NCBI GenBank assembly: GCA_905250115.1
Contig: CAJNOI010000075.1
Location: forward strand, 62,001 to 126,000
Reading direction: 5' to 3'
From: Adineta steineri
Taxonomy: Eukaryota > Rotifera > Eurotatoria > Adinetida > Adinetidae
Length of the DNA: 64,000 nucleotides
Numbering within the stretch: position 1 is the first letter of the stretch; every line of letters begins with the position of its first letter. Positions 11,356 to 24,350 of the stretch are shown one piece after another. The position numbers and the translations under genes are program-made. The notes under the pieces are model-generated. The model was not told the origin of the DNA. It saw nothing but the letters and a program-made list of their open reading frames with translations, and did no database searches.

Positions 11356-14300
11356 ATGCATATGTTTCCACTCGGCCGTGTTGTATATATGCCTTTGTCA
11401 ACTTCAACATCTACCTCTGGTGGAACTACAACGACAACTTTATTAGGACCTGTACCTCCAGATTTTTCATCTTCTTCAACATACCCTTTATATAATACTA
11501 CACTTTTGAGCAATCCATTCAACTTGTGCACAACTGCCAAGTGTAAGTTTCCTTTTTTTTCTTCTCTTTGTTCTTTTCCCTTTCTACTCATGATCTTGAC
11601 TGACTTGACTATGAAAACACCACGTATTTTTACACAATGTGTTTGCAATCACAATGTTTTTCAATATAATAATGAATATTGACATGCTGCCCGACTCGTA
11701 CAAATCATCGAGTTGTTGTCGTTTCATATTACTCGTGATCGAATATAACACGAGTAATTTCATATTATGTCAGTATGAATAAATAAAAATTAACTCATAT
11801 AAAGATAAAACATAGGATGAGCATGGAAAGTTTTAAGACATTTATTTTTATAAGGAATTAACAGAGGATACATCATTATATATACTTTTAGTCGAACACA
11901 ATGCACTTCAACAAACATTACCAAATTTATCTCACGGGTATAAACGAACGCGTGATGATCTACATGATTCACAACAATCAATTTGGCCAAAAAAACGAGC
12001 GAGAATATCTCCAGCACAAACTTCGACATCTTCATTAAATCAACCACCAGCAAATAACAATAATAATAATAATAACAATAGCAATAATGGTGATAGTACA
12101 TCACCATCTTCAAAAAATGCACTTATGTTATTGCACGAGCTTAAACCTTCTGTTGAATATAAACTTGTTGCACAAACAGGTCCATCACATCGTCCAATTT
12201 TTACTATGGCTGTTGAAGTCAATGGTCAAATATTTGAAGGTATGGCTCAAACAAAAAAAGAAGCAAAACAAGCAGGTAATTAATAAATCATATTTCATCA
12301 TTATATTTCATATTGATGTAATTTAGCTGCTGAAAAAGCTCTTCGATCATTTGCTGATTTACCTTTTCAATTACCTGATGAAATGCCGAGTGAATCTGAA
12401 ATCCCAACAGCAATACATACTGATAATAATGTAATAAATACGAATACATCATCATCATCATCGATTATAAATAACGATAATATTCAACGAAAAACATCAA
12501 GTCCTAATAATATAATCGAACCACGTGAAATTCAAAGTGGTCTAACTCCTCTGTATCTTCTTAATCAACTTAAACGTGATGCACAGTTTGAAGAAATCAC
12601 TGATGAAGTATCATCATCAGCAACTAGTGAACAGTGTGAATTTAAATTTGCAATTATTGTTGACGGTCAACGTTTTATTGGTTCAGGACGAAGTAAAAAA
12701 ATAGCTAAAACAAGAGCAGCACAATCTATATTGGAGAAATTGTTTGGCATGTGTTTTGATAAGGAAGGTAAAATATCAAAAATGTATATATTGATTAATT
12801 TTAAATCTACATTGCTCTCATGAGACCAATTTATTCTCTTCTATTATTTATTGTTATATAAGAATTGACCTATTACACATAACTGACATTACACTTCATT
12901 CTGATCACTATATGTTAAATGAAAGATTGTAGCAGAAGTTTGAACATATATATCTATATATATTGTTTTGATTCCATTAAAGCTCATCAGTTTGCTTTTA
13001 TATGGTTTTCCAATATATCATCTCTCATCTAGTCTTCTTATCTAATGTTATTAACGTTGAAAGGTTTGAAGTTGTTAACAAATAAGATTTACATACGGAG
13101 AAGAAATATGTTGATATAGTTCATTTTTGAATACATAAATTAATCATTAAAGGTTTATTTGACATTTTTTTACAGTATTTGTTCATTATAAATTCGAAAT
13201 ATTATTAATAAAAAACAAGCCTAGTTTATAATTGACTAAATTTATTTTGTTTAGGTGGTATTCCAATAGAAAGTGATAGTCTTCCAACTGGTCTACCATA
13301 TTCTCGTCGTGATCTTGCTGATCGTATTGCATTGTGTATACAAGAAAAATTCAATCAATTAACTCATAATGATGTACGTCTTCAACGACGGAAAGTCTTA
13401 GCTGGTATTGTTGTTACGCGTAATTTTGATCTCGAAAATATAGAAGTTGTTTGTATAACAACTGGAACTAAGTGTATTAGTGGAGATCGTCTTACACTCA
13501 ATGGGCAATCATTAAATGATTGTCATGCTGAGATAATATCACGTCGATGTCTTATTCGTTACTGTTATCAACAATTAAAAATCTTAATTGAAGATCATAA
13601 TTCGGAATCGATATTTGAACGAATTCCAGATAGTACTCGATTCCGTCTTAAAACATCTGTTGCTTTTCATTTATATATATCAACATCACCTTGTGGCGAT
13701 GGTCGTCTTTTTGCACCACAAGAAACAGCAGCTGAACAATCACCAATCAATCTCGATCCAAATACTAAACATATAGGGTAGATTAGTTTATTTTTAATAG
13801 TTCTATCAAATACAATTCATTTTAACTTAGACATTCATTGAGAAAATCTCGTGGTTTACTACGAACAAAAATTGAAGCAGGTGAAGGTACTATTCCTGTT
13901 ATGGCTAAAAATTTATATCAAAGTATGCAAACATGGGATGGAATATTAGGTGGTGAACGACTTTTAACCATGTCTTGTTCGGATAAATTATGTCGATGGA
14001 ATTTTATTGGTTTACAAGGTAAAACAAATATTTAAATATTTTTGTTTTCTAATATATTTCTATATGACAGGTGCTTTGCTGAGTACATTAATCGAACCAG
14101 TTTATTATACTAGTATAATTATTGGAAGTCTTTATCATAGTGAACATATTCGAAGAGCATTATTTTCTCGGATTGAACATGTAAGAAATTAATTAATTAA
14201 TTAGAAAATAGACGAATTCTTATTTTGTATATCTAGATAATTGGTACTATCGCATCACCGTATGGTTTACATCGACCATTTATTTCTGGTGTTAGTAGCC

Positions 14301-14839
14301 CAGAAATGCGAACTACTTCTCGAGCACCTAATCATGCATTCATATGGAATTGTGTTGATCAAAAATGTGAAATTATTGATACTTTAAGTGGATTAACATC
14401 TTCTCGTATGTTTAGAAATTATTATTTTCTAATAAAATTTATTTATAAAAAAATCTTAGGTGAAGCATCTTTCGTATCAAAAGCAGCTTTATTTCAACAG
14501 TGGTTAATATTAATGAAACAAATTCAACCTGACATATCCCCACCAACGATCTATTGTGATGCGAAACAATTAGCAACTGATTATCAAACAGCTAAAATAG
14601 AGGTATGTTAAAATTTGTTTTCAATATTATTATTATTTTTCTTTTCATAGATTAATAAAGCGTTTCAAAAAGGTGGATTTGGTTTATGGATTGTATGTAT
14701 TTATTTTTAAAAATAAATTTTATTAAACTATTTTGTTTTTTTGTGTTGTAAATAGATAAAACCACATGAACAAGATGAATTCGAATTATCTTCTTCCGAC
14801 GTATTACTTCCTGATCAATCCATTCCATCTGTAGACTAA
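11356..14839 (+). CDS. ADAR: ADAR2-like double-stranded RNA adenosine deaminase
   Basis: Ten exons (11356-11542, 11892-12275, 12327-12767, 13255-13777, 13831-14018, 14071-14180, 14237-14405, 14460-14602, 14651-14692, 14756-14839) sum to 2271 nt, exactly 756 aa. Two double-stranded RNA-binding domains come first: one with [10 protein letters not shown] and KKEAKQAAAEKAL across exons 2-3, one with [20 protein letters not shown]. The deaminase domain has all zinc and catalytic pieces: CHAE (His plus the proton-shuttling Glu), SPCGD and SCSDK. Two dsRBDs and this spacing match ADAR2/ADARB1; no Z-DNA domain as in ADAR1. The enzyme converts adenosine to inosine in double-stranded RNA, in the nucleus; KKRAR near residue 105 may be a nuclear signal. 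A second possible first exon lies at 9699-9825. Confidence 0.93.
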
Positions 14840-15657
14840 ATTGATAAAATTTGTTTTTATTTTTCTTTATGTTTACTTATCCTGTGATAAAATACAATGT
14901 ATAATTTGCTGTTTAGTTTTACATTTTGTATGCTTGTTTGTCAATGTATTTGTAATAATTAGACAGTATATGCGCTTTGTCTATGCAAGTCTTTAATTTT
15001 TATTTTAAATGATTTTATATAACTACATTTGTAATATCATCAAAGATCATAAATGGACAATAAATAAAGAAAATCTTTAATCTTTAGTTGATTCGAAACA
15101 AACAATTATAATCATCAAAAAAATATGATAACTATTTCATTTCATTTACTTTTCCTTTATAACAGCTATTTGTTATGTCATCAGCACATTCCTTTTATTG
15201 TGCAAAATGTGCTACTTGTCAATGTCAATGTTGTAAAAATAAACAAAATAAATGTTCACATCCAATAAATCTGTCTCTGTATTTACATAAGCAATTAAAT
15301 AATTATTAACCTTATTATTTACTCATTCTTATACGACATGAAATTAGTCATAATGAAATTCGAAAACGTTTTTCTCCTTGAAATTGATTTCATTTTTCAT
15401 TTTTCTATTCATTTTACTTCACTTATATTAAAATGCAAGAATAAAAAATACAAATCTTCATTTGATCATCATCAACATAATAAATGTCAAATAAAACCAT
15501 ATCTTATATGTATACATATATCATTCTAATACAATATACATTATCTACTTATCTTTTATCAAAATTCTATTCTCAAACTACTCATATAATAAATAAAACA
15601 ACGAAAGTATCATTACTATTTCGAGGGATACACTTATCTAACAAGTAATATCTCAAC
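14840..15657. other. ADAR 3' UTR and upstream region of the EF-hand gene
   Basis: AATAAA-type signals at about 15058-15066 probably end the ADAR transcript. From about 15400 on, the sequence is duplicated, inverted, at 49704-49970, so the promoter of the EF-hand gene was copied with it. Confidence 0.6.
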
Positions 15658-16590
15658 ATGAATATGAACAAGAATAACATATTAACTGATGAACAATGGT
15701 CACAATTGTGTGAAGCAGTCAATATATTTGATCAAAAAGGTGATCGGACCATTCTTAATCAAGTATTAGGTTTGTCTAATATTCACTTCATTCCTTTTTT
15801 CTTATTTTTCTTCTTCTAGTTTCACTTATGACAACTATAATTTATTCTCTTGATGATGATGATGAGGATGATCATAAAGAAAATGAACTTGCAATTACTT
15901 TAATTGAAAGTGAAGTTGCACAACTTATTGATGTTAATGGTTAGTTTCAGATACATAAACAAAGAGAAAAATATATTTTTTCTATTTATAACTTCCTAGG
16001 TGGTTCTAGTTGGTCTTGTCGACGTCAACGAATTCAACCTTTTATTCAAAATAATCAAACATTTGCAAATTATCTCATTAATTTAGCAAGAGCCAAATCA
16101 CTTGATGCAAATAATACTGGATTCATTCCAAAACAAACAATTAAGTTAGTCTCTATCTGAATATATATAAATAATTTGATTATATATTTAGAAATTGTTT
16201 TGCAGGACAATTAAATGAAAAGAAAATGGCAGAATTGTTACAATTTGTAGATATGGATAATAGTAAGATAATTTCTTTTTTTTTCTTATAGAATTTCTTT
16301 AACTATTTTGTTGATTTTGTGTTTATAGGTGGAAATATCGATTATAAAGGTAGAAGTTTATTTAATATTGTTTTTATAATATTTCTGTTATTTATAGATT
16401 TTGCATTATTGATGTTCATTATGAAATAATTATCTTGATATTTGTTTGATTATTTCCTACTAATCATAATATAACTCTTGTTTTCTTATTATTTTTATTT
16501 TGGAATAAAAAGTGATTACATAATTGAATCTATTATTGTAATGTACATAAAAAAAGAATATAGTGACAATATTATAATTTTTTTTGTAGA
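15400..16590 (+). repeat. inverted duplication, left copy (about 1.2 kb)
   Basis: This stretch matches 48770-49970 read on the other strand, including upstream sequence, six exons, five introns and about 150 bp after the stop. In exon 3 (145 nt) I count seven differences by eye, about 95% identity; the 3' flank is more diverged, with several small gaps. Ends are approximate. Confidence 0.85.
15658..16429 (+). CDS. small EF-hand (calmodulin/centrin-like) protein, copy 1
   Basis: Exons 15658-15769, 15820-15939, 16000-16144, 16192-16262, 16329-16349 and 16398-16429 sum to 501 nt, exactly 166 aa. One canonical EF-hand lies at the C-terminus: loop DMDNSGNIDYKD followed by FALLMFIMK. A degenerate hand precedes it (LDANNTGFIPKQTIK). 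The N-terminal half has an acidic run, DDDDEDD, and a helical part LTDEQWSQLCEAVNIFD that may be a worn EF-hand. The whole looks like a four-hand protein with one working calcium site. A 21-nt exon is notable. ATG 15658 is followed by a second ATG two codons later, which is the only one kept in the inverted copy, so translation may start there. Confidence 0.8.
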
Positions 16591-17280
16591 GAAATGTGAC
16601 CTGAAGAGAAGTTTAAGATCTATATTCACACTTATCTACTTCGAAAAATGATGTGAAGGAATAGATTCTCTGATTTCGAGAAATTTTAGAAAATATTCTT
16701 AGTAAAAAGAAAAAAACTAAGTTGTGTTACTTGGTGATGTGGTCACAATTTAAGTTTTCTAAGGTTGAAGTTATAATGCCATCTTTGGGTATGGGTGTGG
16801 ATGCGAATAAAAGACGTGAAGAGATACTCACACCATTAATAGTTAGTCTTCGTATAATAGCCTTTGAAGCAATCAACAGTACATAGTGACACATTACAGT
16901 CATGACACATATACTGTGTAACGTGTCGAAGATTATGGGATGAGCACACCAGAGCGACAGAAAATATGAATGGAATGTGCACGAATAAAACGATCAATAA
17001 AAAGAAAAACGAAGAATTATATCATATTGGCACTATCTAACAAACGATGAGAAGCTGTTCTAAATACTTGAAATGTATAGTAGTACGACCTTTATTCGAT
17101 AAATACATCAGCACACATATATGTATTGCCGGGAGCGAAAGGGTTAAATTCTTTTTTTTACTTTTAGATTATTTGTAACAATAAACTAAATGGTAAGTAT
17201 TTAGTTACAATAGGGCGACAGACAGGAGTGAGGTAGGGAAGAAGTGGCAGATGGTAACAGAAAGTTGCTGTCTCTTCAGA
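16430..17280. other. spacer with a hairpin repeat
   Basis: The end of the inverted duplication runs to about 16590. A hairpin-family repeat lies at 16781-16836. Nothing else is recognised before the GC-rich island. Confidence 0.5.
16781..16836. repeat. GGGTGTGG hairpin-family repeat, copy A (degenerate)
   Basis: GGGTATGGGTGTGGATG on the left faces CTCACACC on the right across about 30 bp. It resembles five other places in this window but is the weakest of them. Confidence 0.35.
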
Positions 17281-17289
17281 TCACACGAA

Positions 17290-17700
17290 GCGAAAAGGGT
17301 TCGTATTTTAACCGTGTACGGCTTTAAAGATTCCGTTATTGCACCATTTACGGATCGTAGACGGCTCCGTTTTGATGGATCTGGGTACTCTCGTGTATAA
17401 GACGGCAACAAGAACGTCGTGTTTCAGGCATAAAACGGCTAAAAAACGATATGGATACAGCCCATCGTTATTCATCGGATACGACTTCAAACGGCACCGT
17501 TTCCGTTCCGGCAAAACTACATATACAAATCTAGGTATACGGATTACAGTGTTAAACGGCGAGAAACGACATTCGTTCACAGTCGTCTCCTGCACGAATT
17601 CAGCAGTTTTCTAGCTGTTTCCTGCTTTAAACGGCGCCAGAAACGGCGTTCGGAATCATCGATCTGGGCGTTCGCTCTTCAAACACCCAGAACGAATTTT
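17290..17700. other. GC-rich island with eight ACGGC motifs
   Basis: Base composition jumps to about half G+C, against roughly 30% around it. ACGGC recurs at 17318, 17361, 17402, 17435, 17491, 17556, 17631 and 17643, five times as AAACGGC, all on the plus strand. Long frames are open on both strands here (about 91-95 codons), but this follows from few AT-rich stop codons and no protein family is seen. It could be a piece of a mobile element, foreign DNA or a regulatory island. Confidence 0.5.
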
Positions 17701-17839
17701 TATGAACAAAAATAATACAACACAATGATGGAATCCATATGAAACTGCAATTAAGAGTGACTCATGAACGCAAGAAGAGGGAAACGAGTAAATAAGATTT
17801 AGTAATTTCATATTAGAAATTCTATTTTTTTAAGACTAA

Positions 17840-18681
17840 AATTAATAGTCGTTGCAATTGAAGGAGCAAAATTCTATCACAATGCACCAAGAGATATTAT
17901 TTGCAACTTAGCAGATATTGATGAGAATGAATTATTGAAGACATCACCTGATTCCGGAAAATCTCGTTTAGCTATTGTTCTTTGTCGGGATAATACTATT
18001 CTTTGGGAAACATAAGTCTTATCAAATACAATGAATTCTATAAGTAATGATATAGATGTTTCTTATATATATATATATATATATTTTCGATGTTTAGAGG
18101 AAAGAAAGAATCCCACTGCGAATAATACCGCAATAGCAGTATCGAAACGAAAACGGTCAAGAGATATACGTATGCAATTGTTTTGCTTTTCTTATTACAG
18201 TGAGAAATACATATGTATTTTAGAGAATACTTCAAATAAACAAGTGACACGGTCAAACTCTATACACACAAATGATTCTGCTATGCTTTTTGATCAAAAT
18301 CCTTCAACATTTGATGGTAATATTGGTTATTCCAGCAGTTTTATTTTGCCGGCAACGTCAAATATATCAACAAAAGATTTACAAATCTCTATGGTATATA
18401 TTATAGAATTACGTTACTACGTTTAAGTTAAACAATATATTGTTATTTTTTATTTGAACTAGGATTTAACTCAAGACGAAATCTTTGTAAAAAATTTATT
18501 CGATGACTCTGACATGGTTCGAAATGATTTTAGTCTTAATATGACTCTGAACACAAGTGATGATCTGCTCAACAATTTATTTAGTGATATTGATATTATT
18601 CCAACTGATCATAATCTTAATACGACTCCAAGCACGATTGATGAACTGCTCAATCGTCCTTTCGATGGCACAACTTTTTGA
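17840..18681 (+). CDS. unrecognised gene, partial model
   Basis: Part of a gene seems present. A 58-codon open stretch ends at a stop near 18013-18015 (IVVAIEGAKFYHNAPRDIIC is typical). After a likely acceptor near 18100, the next piece has a basic stretch, SKRKRSRD, like a nuclear signal. The last two exons are firmer: one ends at ATG|GTATAT (18393), then a 69-nt intron, then 18463-18681 with TGA at 18679-18681. That last exon has two similar acidic-hydrophobic units, SDDLLNNLFSDID and IDELLNRPFDG, as in some activation domains. A transcription regulator is possible, but I recognise no DNA-binding domain and cannot connect the first part by clear splice sites. It may be a decayed gene. Confidence 0.35.
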
Positions 18682-20748
18682 TTATGGTAATTTATGGAAC
18701 TAGTAAACAATTAATATATGACAATACTAGTAACATTTCTAGATAGACTATTTAATTTTTTTTTAAATAATACTCTTGTTGAAAAATAACTTTTAATGAA
18801 ATTAAACTTAAGAATCAATGCATAATATTACACAAAGAATATTTATATATATATATATAGAAGGTATAAATTCTATTCAGCTGTTTTTTTTGTATGGTAG
18901 ATATAAAAAGATATAGAAGAGCTGACTCGATCAATAAAGGCTTTCGTTTTACAGAGTGAGTTTTTTTAATATACTAAATATTTGTTATATAGAATTTAGT
19001 CTATCTATACAATTTGTTTCGATTGTTTTATTGTTATAAGTATCACGTGTTCTTATCATTTAACACTATTGTTAAAATTTTCATATACTATTCCAGATAT
19101 CTACTGACTACAACGAATAAAATACACATAAAATTGATGAATTAATATGAATAAATAGACACGTATAAATGACAGTGTATTAATAAAACGATGTTATACT
19201 TGAAACTGAAACTAACTTATGTAATACTAGATAGTTTATTAATTTATTAGAACAACAATGGATTGTCGACCTAAGATTTTCTATTTTATAAATTATCCAT
19301 GATAAAATCATAATGGAAATATTTTTATTATTGCTTATCACTCTTGTTTATAGTCACTAATTAGTTAAATACTGTGTACAAAAATTATAGGTTTTTTTGA
19401 ATATTAGTATAAAGATGAATTCTCAATTGAACTAGAATTATATTTTCATGGTCACTTGTAATATTTGATAAATATCGACATGAGTTTCGAACCTAGATCA
19501 TCCTGCTGATAAATGTATCAACAAATACCGCTTTAAAAAGTAGATAGGTGTATCTTCTTATATTGATTGACAGTAGTGATATGGCAGCTATTTACAATTT
19601 GAAATGTATAGAAGACCGATTTTTTCCACTTACCAGAAATAAAAAAATATCAGTGAGATAGTCCAAACACATATTTAGAGATTGAAAATAGAGAAATATT
19701 TAAAAAGACGATGGTAGAAAAATAGAAAATATAATATTAATTTCCAAGACAAAGTCGATTCGGTTTTTATGTATACCAATATATATTTGACTTAACATCT
19801 CTTCTATATCCGAACCTTTTTAAATCAATCAAAGCTGATACTGTAAAGAAGGTATACAAAAATCAGTCCGTTCTAAGTTTCATAAAATTTACATTGTATA
19901 TCATTCTTCTCTTAAAAAATTTACAATTGAAAGATGTTATGATTTAATTCCATATATATATAAACAATAAATTCATTCGATCTTAGAAAATGAGCTTGTG
20001 CATCATCATAATGGAATTATAACTATTGGTTATTATATTTTAACGATACTCTTTGAAAGCGTATATGATATGCGACTTTTCGATTAGTCATCAAAATATT
20101 TTGAGTATTCTCTGGACATCCACACATTCATATAAAATATTGCCATAAGAGATCCGTACTATTTCTAATTTCAGTCAATAAAAAAAGGAACAGTACATTT
20201 TGTCCTCTATTGATTCTACAAGACATCTCTTTAATACAAGGTTTTGCTTTGAAAGATAGACACACCTTTTCCTTTGTTATCAGCATTATCCTATGAGATA
20301 GATATATCTGTCTTGTCTGGTTGCTCTAGCGACTTTTAACAGTTCTCAAAATAGTATGTACATATTGATTTAAACATCAAACATAAAAATCTGTGAAATT
20401 ACAAAACAAGAGAAACAATTCGATGAATTCATATCCAAGACTGATGTTGAAATATTTTTGACTTGCTCCTTTTATGTTATCATATTCACAAGCCATATTT
20501 ATTCACGATTAGTGAAAAGAAAGGTTCAGGCACATCTTTTTCTGTGGAAAAAATACACACACACACACGCACACACACAAAACATAATCGCTAGAAAGAG
20601 TATGAACGAAAGACATTAATTATGGACTAATAAATATATATAAGTTTGAATATTTAAGTTATGTATATATAGAAATAAATATATATATATTTTAGAAACA
20701 AAAAGCAATCATTTTTACTATCGAAGAGGATATAAGAAAATATTTCTG
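18682..20748. other. 2-kb intergenic stretch
   Basis: AT-rich, with a TA run near 18846-18861 and a CA microsatellite (20552-20579). No exon, RNA gene or repeat family is recognised. Confidence 0.5.
20552..20579. repeat. CA microsatellite
   Basis: Alternating AC for about 28 bp with a single G interruption. Confidence 0.9.
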
Positions 20749-23700
20749 TCAACGATTAGATGAAGTATTTTTAAGATCTTGTTTTACTTTCCATAACATA
20801 AGTTCCATACAAGAAACAGCATCTTCGATTGAATCATGGCCTTCAGCTAAAAAATAATAGAATAAATTTTTTTATTTAATTCAAAGTTTTTGCATACCAT
20901 GTTCTTGAATAATTTTAGTTAAATATTCAGACATTAATGTTCTTAATGCACGTTTATATGGTCTTCCTTTTGCATGTGGAAATACTAAAGATGTATCAAC
21001 AACAGTTTCATGTACAATCTAATATAAATAAAATAATAAAACTATTTATCATTTCGTAATCTTTACCTTCAATGCTTTTAAATCACTTTCTAATGAATGA
21101 CCAATAAGAATTGATTTATTATTAAAAAGTTTTAATAAATGTCTCTGTACATCTTCTAATGTAACATTACAATCTTGTAATTGACGCTCAGTTATACCTG
21201 ACCAACGAGTATTATAATCAAGTACTTGACGATGTGGTTTAACTAAGGTTTCATATATTGATTGTAATTTATGATTAATAACACTAACACGAACAAGTTC
21301 AAGACCATTAATTGTATAACACTACAAGAAAAAACTTATTTTTGAAACAAAAAAAAAATATTTATATTTATACCATTTCACAATCAAGGGCAAAAATTCC
21401 ATAACCTTCATCGGCATTTAATTGTTTTCGAATCGGTTGAGTTTTAACATAACCTGATAATAATTGTGTATCATCACTTTCATTTACATGATAATCAGAA
21501 ACAGCACAACCAACTGAATTTGTTTTTGAAGAACAACATGAATAAACTTTTTCAATTTGACCAGCAACTAATTTAAAAAAACGAAATTTTTATATAAAAA
21601 AATTTCCCTTTTATTCTAACCTCGTTGTGTTCGAAGTCGACCCCAATGATAAATGCATTCTTCTCGTTTCACATATTCTCCTTCATTAGTAATTTTATAA
21701 GTTTTACTACATCGACAACACGTACGAGTATTTGCTAGAAAAGCAAAATAAATAAATAAATACGTTTTTAATATCAAAAAAATATTTACGATCTGATGAA
21801 AGAATTTTAGTTGATGATGAATAAATTGGATTTTTATTTTTTATTAAAACTTTATCTGGAAAATCAAGTGAAAATGCTGGATAACCATTTTCCATTAGAT
21901 CTTTATCAGATGCTTTATAAACAAGTAACAATGCATATAATTCATTATCTAAATAGAAAATTTTCGAATTAGATTTTGTCTGAAATGTGTTTTTTCTTAT
22001 TAACCTGTTAATGTTTTCATATCAATTTCTTTTTGTTTTTTAATACCAAAACTAAGATTTTCCGTTCTACCACCAGTAAGCATCGCTGAATGTGAAACAA
22101 CAAGTCGTGGTGCATTCGTTTTTTTATTCGGTGATATGATTTCATTTTTATTTGAATTATTTGCTTCTTCAGATCTTAATTGTCTTAAATGTTTTGCAGC
22201 TAAATTTAAATAAGAATTTTTATTTGTTGATTTATCAAATATTTCTTTTTCAATTGTTTGCGCTCGTGTAGTAACAGGTATTGTTGTTGTTGATGTTGTT
22301 GCAATTTTTTTAAGTTCATTTAAAAAAAATGTTAAATATTCTTGTCGAGTTTTAAATAGAATTTTATTAACACTTGAATTTGGATCAACTAACGGTTGAA
22401 ATACTAATGGAGGTGCTGGCTTATTAACAGTTGAATGAACTTTTGGTTGATGAGCAACACGACGACCATCAATAGACGTTTCTGCTCGAGTAACACTAGT
22501 AGAATTTGTATCATTTTGAGTATTTACTAAGGATGTATAACGTGAAACAAATTGGTGAACAGATGTTGGTGGTACTGCAGAAATTGGTTTTTTTGGAGAT
22601 GAAAATGCTTGGTCGAAGAGAGCTAATTCATCATCTTCATCACTAGTTTTTGTTTTTATGATTCCATCTAAATCGAATCAAGAGAATTTGATTTGAATAA
22701 ATTTCTCAAATATTAGATTTTTTTCAAGAATTGTTAAGTTTAAATAAATGTTTTTTGTTCTCTCTATCTTCATCAAACCTGTTGTATATATTCAATGCAA
22801 TGATTTGTAATTGATAAATAATGAGCATTTTTATTTTTTTTTATTTTTTTATAAATAGAATTTAAAAAAAAGTATATCATAGATTTTACATTATGGTTTT
22901 TCTTTATTGAAAATATGATAATAATAAACTTACTTGTAGTAGGAATTTTCTTTTTAATGGTTGGTACATTTTGTTTAGTTGTTGGAACTATTCTAGCTTT
23001 CTTTTGAGGTATTTCATTGGTTCCATTTAATGAACGTTTAAGAGTTGTTGTTGTTGTTACTTTCTTATTTGAATTTGCTTCAGTATCAACGGATATTGTT
23101 GATGTAACAGGAACTTTATCTAAATCAATATCCATTGTACGTACTTTTGATGGTATTGTTGTTGTTGTTTTCTTTGGAATTCGTATATTCATTGGATTAG
23201 TAGATGTAATAATTTTATTGGTATTTTCTATAATATTTGGTTTTACTGTTGCTGTTGGTTTGTTGATTACTTTCGTGAGTGGTTGAGTCTTGACAGGAGG
23301 AGTGACTTTTTTGGCTACTAAAAGTTTTCGTTCATCAAAATCATTATGATCAGATGATGATGATGATAGTTTCCGGCGAACAGGTGGTGTTACCCATGAA
23401 TGTTTATCATCCGTGATAGATGGTTGAGCTGGTTTTGGAATATTATTTGACGTAACAGGTTGAAATTTAGGAATACTAAATTTTTAAATATGTTTACAAA
23501 GTATTTGAGAGAAAAAAAATATTACTTACGTAGAAACTTTCGGTTTTTGTTCTTCTATAGGTTCAGATTGAACTAGAGATGTTGGAGGAGGTGAACTTGA
23601 TGGCGGAGAAAATGTTGCATGAGCATAATCATCAGAATCAAAATCAATTGCTTCTAGATAAATGTATAAAGTTTTATCAACATATGATTATAGTAATGAA

Positions 23701-24350
23701 AGAATCTTACCACTTTTAATAGTTGTTAAAATTGGTGGTTGATATTGCTGAGTTCGTCTTCGTCGTTCAAGTTCAGCAAGAGGTGTTGGTCGATATTCAT
23801 AAACACCTTCTACAGTATTTGTTGTTTGAGTTGGTTGAGCTGGTTGTGCTGGCTGAGTTTGTTGTTGCTGCTGTATTTGTGTATTTATTGCTTGTGCGAT
23901 TTTTTCTGATATTTCATTATTGTTATTAGTTGTTGTTGTTGCTAACAATGTGTTTGAATTTAATGCATTAGCAAAAGCTGCTGTTAAACTTTGTAAAATT
24001 GAATTCTGAAACATAGATGTTATATCAATAGAAGGTGTTGAATTTGCTGGTGTTATTGTTGCTGCTGTTGAACTAGCGGCTGCAGCTGAAGATAACTGAT
24101 TAATAAGTTTATTAAGTGTTTCATTTGCATCTATAATTATTCTTAAAATTTTTTTAATATCTTCATCTTTTTCAAAAAACAAACCTGGTGGAATGTTAAT
24201 TGATGATGATGATGATGATGATGTATTTGTATTGAGATTTGATTGTGATGATACTTGAACATGTTTAAAATGACAATGAGGCCTTGGACAAGAAACACGA
24301 GAAAAAAATGGACATGGAATATCACGAAAATAGTTAGCCGAAGGAAACAT
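20749..24350 (-). CDS. REXO1: REXO1-type RNA exonuclease (DEDDh)
   Basis: Read from ATG 24350-24348 to TGA 20751-20749 in about ten exons (the first: 23711-24350, 23530-23653, 22934-23475, 22005-22668). The N-terminus has [18 protein letters not shown], the CCCH-like finger that opens animal REXO1. A long disordered middle with Q-, N-, T- and S-rich runs follows. Before the nuclease is a zinc-knuckle block ([31 protein letters not shown]) also typical of REXO1. The exonuclease has FALDCEM (first acidic pair), HSLESDL (second Asp) and [11 protein letters not shown] (the His and last Asp), so all five DEDDh residues are present. Family members trim 3' ends of RNA; human REXO1 binds elongin A. 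Its exact substrates here are unknown. Confidence 0.9.

Noticed and set aside
11334-11648. Minus-strand frame of 104 codons
   Set aside because: Antisense of ADAR exon 1b.
17308-17614. Overlapping plus and minus frames in the GC-rich island
   Set aside because: Open on both strands because of composition; no family features, no consistent start.
20552-20579. CA repeat considered as a telomere-like or regulatory repeat
   Set aside because: It is a plain dinucleotide microsatellite.
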